From: Frateuria_A sp035944355 | Lineage (GTDB): Bacteria; Pseudomonadota; Gammaproteobacteria; Xanthomonadales; Rhodanobacteraceae | DNA: 64,000 bases | Direction: 5' to 3' | Assembly: GCF_035944355.1 (NCBI RefSeq) | Contig: NZ_DASZBH010000015.1 | Location: forward strand, 8,250-72,249 | Shown here: piece after piece, positions 61,874 to 64,000 of the stretch | Numbering within the stretch: the first letter of the stretch is position 1 | How the letters are laid out: each line of letters starts with the position of its first letter | The notes under the pieces: generated by a model | What the model saw: the letters and a program-made list of their open reading frames with translations, nothing else | The model's database searches: none | Told to the model about the DNA's origin: nothing | Made by a program: the position numbers and the translations under genes

Positions 61874-62569
61874 CTACAAGCCTGCGTCCCGTTTCGCGGC
61901 GACCTCTTTGTCGCACGCGTCGGCGTTATCGAACCGATACAAGATGGCCAGCGCGGCCTGGTCAGAACGCGTCGCACGCGCATTCAATCGAATCAACGCA
62001 AGATGATCGGGAAGAGGGTGGGTTTGCGAGGATTTCCAATCAACGCGATAGGATCGTTCGTTTTTGAGCAAGCCCATCATCCAGTCCTTGGGCTCATTCC
62101 AGATCGATCCTGGAGCCAGATCCTTATCTGTCGAAGTCGGTTCGCCATACTTTTTTGTTAGCGCGTCTTCAAGAGCGGAAAAATTGCCCCGGACAGCGTT
62201 GCCGTAAGCATCAGCATCGAAGTCGTCGCCTAGACCCACAACACTACATAACCCCGTCTGGTCCCCGATCGTGAACGCGTAGTGCTGAAATGCGACATGC
62301 CCTTTGGGCGCTTTCGACGATAAGTAGGTGTACGGGTTGTCAGGCATCGCTTGGGCCCCGGTCGCCTCCAATACCTGTTGTTTGGTTAGCCCTATTTGCA
62401 AACCAAAAGGACCGGCCCAGCTTGCTGGCTCGGGAGCGGGCTCGTTCGCAACGATTTTTTTAGTCTTGTTGGTCTTTGGGGCAGAAACAGCGGGCTCCGC
62501 GGTTTGCTCGTGGCTCTGACATCCCGCCACCAAAAAGCCGGTCAACAAAATTCCTGAAATAATTTTCAT
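61874..62569 (-). CDS. Lipoprotein of unknown function
   Basis: 231 residues. Lipobox LLTGFLVAGC at Cys 17. The mature part has a disordered Lys/Pro-rich linker, then a domain with PFGLQIGLTKQQVLEATGAQAM and FSALEDALTKKYGEPTST. No family named. GGAGGGGATG, overlapping the stop of the upstream gene, provides the ribosome binding site; the gap between them is 4 bases, so the pair is translationally coupled. Confidence 0.7.
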   Translation of the reverse strand: MKIISGILLTGFLVAGCQSHEQTAEPAVSAPKTNKTKKIVANEPAPEPASWAGPFGLQIGLTKQQVLEATGAQAMPDNPYTYLSSKAPKGHVAFQHYAFTIGDQTGLCSVVGLGDDFDADAYGNAVRGNFSALEDALTKKYGEPTSTDKDLAPGSIWNEPKDWMMGLLKNERSYRVDWKSSQTHPLPDHLALIRLNARATRSDQAALAILYRFDNADACDKEVAAKRDAGL

Positions 62570-62573
62570 CTGC

Positions 62574-63110
62574 TTACATCCCCTCCGCCGACATCATGCT
62601 GTCCAAGTACCAACCGTGATGAAATTTGTTGAAGTCCTCCATCTGATGGCCGAGGACGCCGAGCAATCCGCCTGTCCAGGTTCCGAATGCATGGGTGCCA
62701 TCAGGAAGCATCAATTTTTCAGGAAAGGTCCGCATGACGTACATCGGGTTCTGCCCGTCCAAGGCGGTGCCCAATTCCTGAAAGTCGGACCAATTCAGTT
62801 CGTACCGCTCTTGGCCATGCCACTCTAACTTCACCGTCCGAAACTGCTTCGATTGCAAGCTGTGGGACAGTTGAATCATGACGCGAAACACATCGGCCAT
62901 GCTGTTGTTGGACCCAATACTCCTCATATCAAGAACGAGAACGCCCGGATTTAAGTAGTAATCAAAGTGCGCATTGAGGTCGACGCCGCTGTTGCGCGGG
63001 TCGTCGTGAATGACAGTGACCAACTTTTCGCCCACGGATGCGTAGTTGAAGCCAAAGATCAGCAAACCGGCCACGACAATAATCGCCAGCAGCACCATGA
63101 GCTTTTTCAT
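62574..63110 (-). CDS. Single-pass membrane protein of unknown function
   Basis: 178 residues. N-terminal helix KKLMVLLAIIVVAGLLIFGF, then a soluble domain with VTVIHDDPRNSGVDLNAHF, a VLVLDMRSIGSNNSMADVFRV block and WHGQERYELNWSDFQELG. Upstream GGGGGGGGGT gives the ribosome binding site. Forms a two-gene unit with the lipoprotein; they may act together at the envelope. Lower GC than the main chromosome. Confidence 0.65.
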   Translation of the reverse strand: MKKLMVLLAIIVVAGLLIFGFNYASVGEKLVTVIHDDPRNSGVDLNAHFDYYLNPGVLVLDMRSIGSNNSMADVFRVMIQLSHSLQSKQFRTVKLEWHGQERYELNWSDFQELGTALDGQNPMYVMRTFPEKLMLPDGTHAFGTWTGGLLGVLGHQMEDFNKFHHGWYLDSMMSAEGM

Positions 63111-63288
63111 ACCCCCCCCCGTTTTAGATTGAAACGACATCAAAACGACACCAAAAACATCATCTCCGTCTATCTCGCGCAACCCGCATGGCTTGCATGG
63201 GGTGGGCACTTCAAAGTGCTAGGCAAGTTAACCTTATCCCGTTCTGTTATTTTTGTCTCCTCTTACTTGCGTCGCCCCCTTATCCGCG

Positions 63289-63576
63289 TCATTTGCTGGG
63301 ATCTTTCGGCTTAACAGAGAAGTTGAGCCTTCCAAGCACTTTATTTCCGACAGGCTTAGATAAGCGCAAGACTAAGGCTTCAACGTGTCTCGGATAGTCA
63401 AGGTGGTCGACATGGGGTATTTCATAGGCAGAAATGAATCGCGTCGCCTGCCATCGCTCACCGGGGAAGTTTTTTACCGCGCGAGGGAACTCGACCCCAA
63501 GTGGCGCGCGCAGCTGTTGATACATTTCCTTTACGAAGCCGTTGCTCGCCTTTCCTACATATATGACAGTGCACAT
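63289..63576 (-). CDS. GIY-YIG-like protein
   Basis: 95 residues. TVIYVGKASNG is close to the GIY...YVG start of GIY-YIG nucleases, and the Glu in RHVEALVLRLSKPVGNKVLG fits their conserved metal-binding Glu. Whole-domain Arg and a Tyr are less clear. It lies 15 bases after the helix-turn-helix gene, perhaps co-transcribed. Could be a degenerate or small nuclease. Confidence 0.5.
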   Translation of the reverse strand: MCTVIYVGKASNGFVKEMYQQLRAPLGVEFPRAVKNFPGERWQATRFISAYEIPHVDHLDYPRHVEALVLRLSKPVGNKVLGRLNFSVKPKDPSK

Positions 63577-63591
63577 TGAGTCATAGAACGC

Positions 63592-63846
63592 CTAAACACC
63601 ATTATTTTGCGAATGATCGCCGAGGGCTCTGCTCAACTCCTTTGGCACCTCTTTTCTAGAACCAATGTGCACGGGCTCAAACTCTCTCGCCACCTTGAAC
63701 TCTGGAGCGACTGTTGTCGAGAGTAGCCAGCGAAGGGTTGCAATTCTTGGCTTGCGGGTACCCGCAATCCAGCTTGACAGCTGCTGCTTGTTAAAGCCGC
63801 TACTTTCGACAAGCTTCTTATAATCGCCATAAAAGTATTCGTCCAA
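63592..63846 (-). CDS. Helix-turn-helix protein, 5' end next to an IS
   Basis: 84 residues from a TTG start at 63846 (DEYFYGDYKKLVESSGFNKQQLSSWIAGTRKPRIATL), an XRE-like helix-turn-helix. The frame stays open upstream to the IS3 end (VKFLLDEYF), so the true start may be lost to the insertion or lie at the IS edge. Possible regulator of the GIY-YIG gene. Confidence 0.55.
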   Translation of the reverse strand: MDEYFYGDYKKLVESSGFNKQQLSSWIAGTRKPRIATLRWLLSTTVAPEFKVAREFEPVHIGSRKEVPKELSRALGDHSQNNGV

Positions 63847-63860
63847 TAGGAACTTTACTA

Positions 63861-64000
63861 TGAATCGCCCAGGGTTCCGTAGACACTCAGGACCCTCGTT
63901 GCGCGTAGCGCCGTTCGAACTCTACAGGCGACAGGTCGCCGTTTGAACCGTGGCGGCGTTTGGGGTTGTAGAACATCTCGATGTAGTCGAACACGTCGGC
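63861..64000 (-). mobile_element. End of an IS3-family insertion sequence
   Basis: Terminal sequence TGAATCGCCCAGGGTTCCGT (63861-63880) followed by AGACA is a typical IS3-group end. Inside lies the C-terminal part of the transposase. The element runs past the end of the window, so its other end and target duplication are not seen. Confidence 0.88.
63887..64000 (-). CDS. IS3-family transposase (OrfB), C-terminal part
   Basis: 38 codons to TGA at 63887-63889: ADVFDYIEMFYNPKRRHGSN, then GDLSPVEFERRYAQRGS. The FYNxxRRHxxxxxxSPxxFE motif marks the end of the DDE integrase domain, with its last Glu outside the window. The N-terminal part is beyond the window. Confidence 0.92.
   Translation of the reverse strand, partial: ADVFDYIEMFYNPKRRHGSNGDLSPVEFERRYAQRGS

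Overview
This 64 kb window is GC-rich chromosomal DNA of a gammaproteobacterium, most likely order Lysobacterales (Xanthomonadales), family Rhodanobacteraceae (Dyella, Rhodanobacter, Frateuria or Luteibacter type). That placement rests on gene content (rnhA-dnaQ next to a SAM methyltransferase, gloB-mltD, the DUF3348/DUF802/OmpA/DUF2894 cluster, an integron-cassette remnant) and on base composition; it is inference, not a database match.

Layout. 1-6.3 kb: housekeeping block with a PP2C-type phosphatase, rnhA-dnaQ, a methyltransferase, divergent gloB-mltD, and a secreted amidohydrolase. 6.4-7.3 kb: two lower-GC gene cassettes, each followed by an attC-like recombination site, with no integrase visible. 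7.4-18.4 kb: stress and detoxification genes (Hsp20, MsrB-MsrA, ATP-grasp, DUF1428, TMEM175-like channel with an AraC regulator, a frameshifted VOC gene, Tpm, PhnB-like VOC, GST, subclass B3 metallo-beta-lactamase).

18.6-23.2 kb: a four-gene operon of a membrane-anchored TIR-TPR protein, two small proteins ending in the same residues (PSIKNN), and a SLOG-like protein with four membrane segments. It has the parts of a nucleotide-signalling immunity system, and I consider it the best candidate for an undescribed system here. 23.3-31.9 kb: PAS-GGDEF protein, a tandem-repeat hydrophilic peptide, a cold-shock protein, a RIO-type kinase, SH3-like protein, M13 peptidase, a dihydrofolate-reductase-fold protein and an outer-membrane barrel candidate. 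32.0-35.9 kb: DUF3348-DUF802-OmpA-DUF2894, which looks like an ion-driven motor of the MotAB/ZorAB kind with a long coiled-coil tail. 36-50 kb: SDR/LysR pair, an XRE-DUF805 protein, serine hydrolase, HWE histidine kinase, trypsin-like protease, DUF5996 and a CHASE-GGDEF-EAL protein.

50.7-60.1 kb: lipoprotein, zinc-ribbon protein, ATP-grasp enzyme, HEPN/MNT toxin-antitoxin pair, hydrolase, beta-propeller protein, and a MocR/EamA divergent pair. A segment of about 390 bp (ends of the ATP-grasp and HEPN genes) recurs as a degenerate copy 3.9 kb downstream. 60.1-64 kb: lower-GC island with seven minus-strand small genes, mostly unrecognised, interspersed with two families of short repeats and ending inside an IS3-family element. 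I saw no rRNA or tRNA gene and no CRISPR array.
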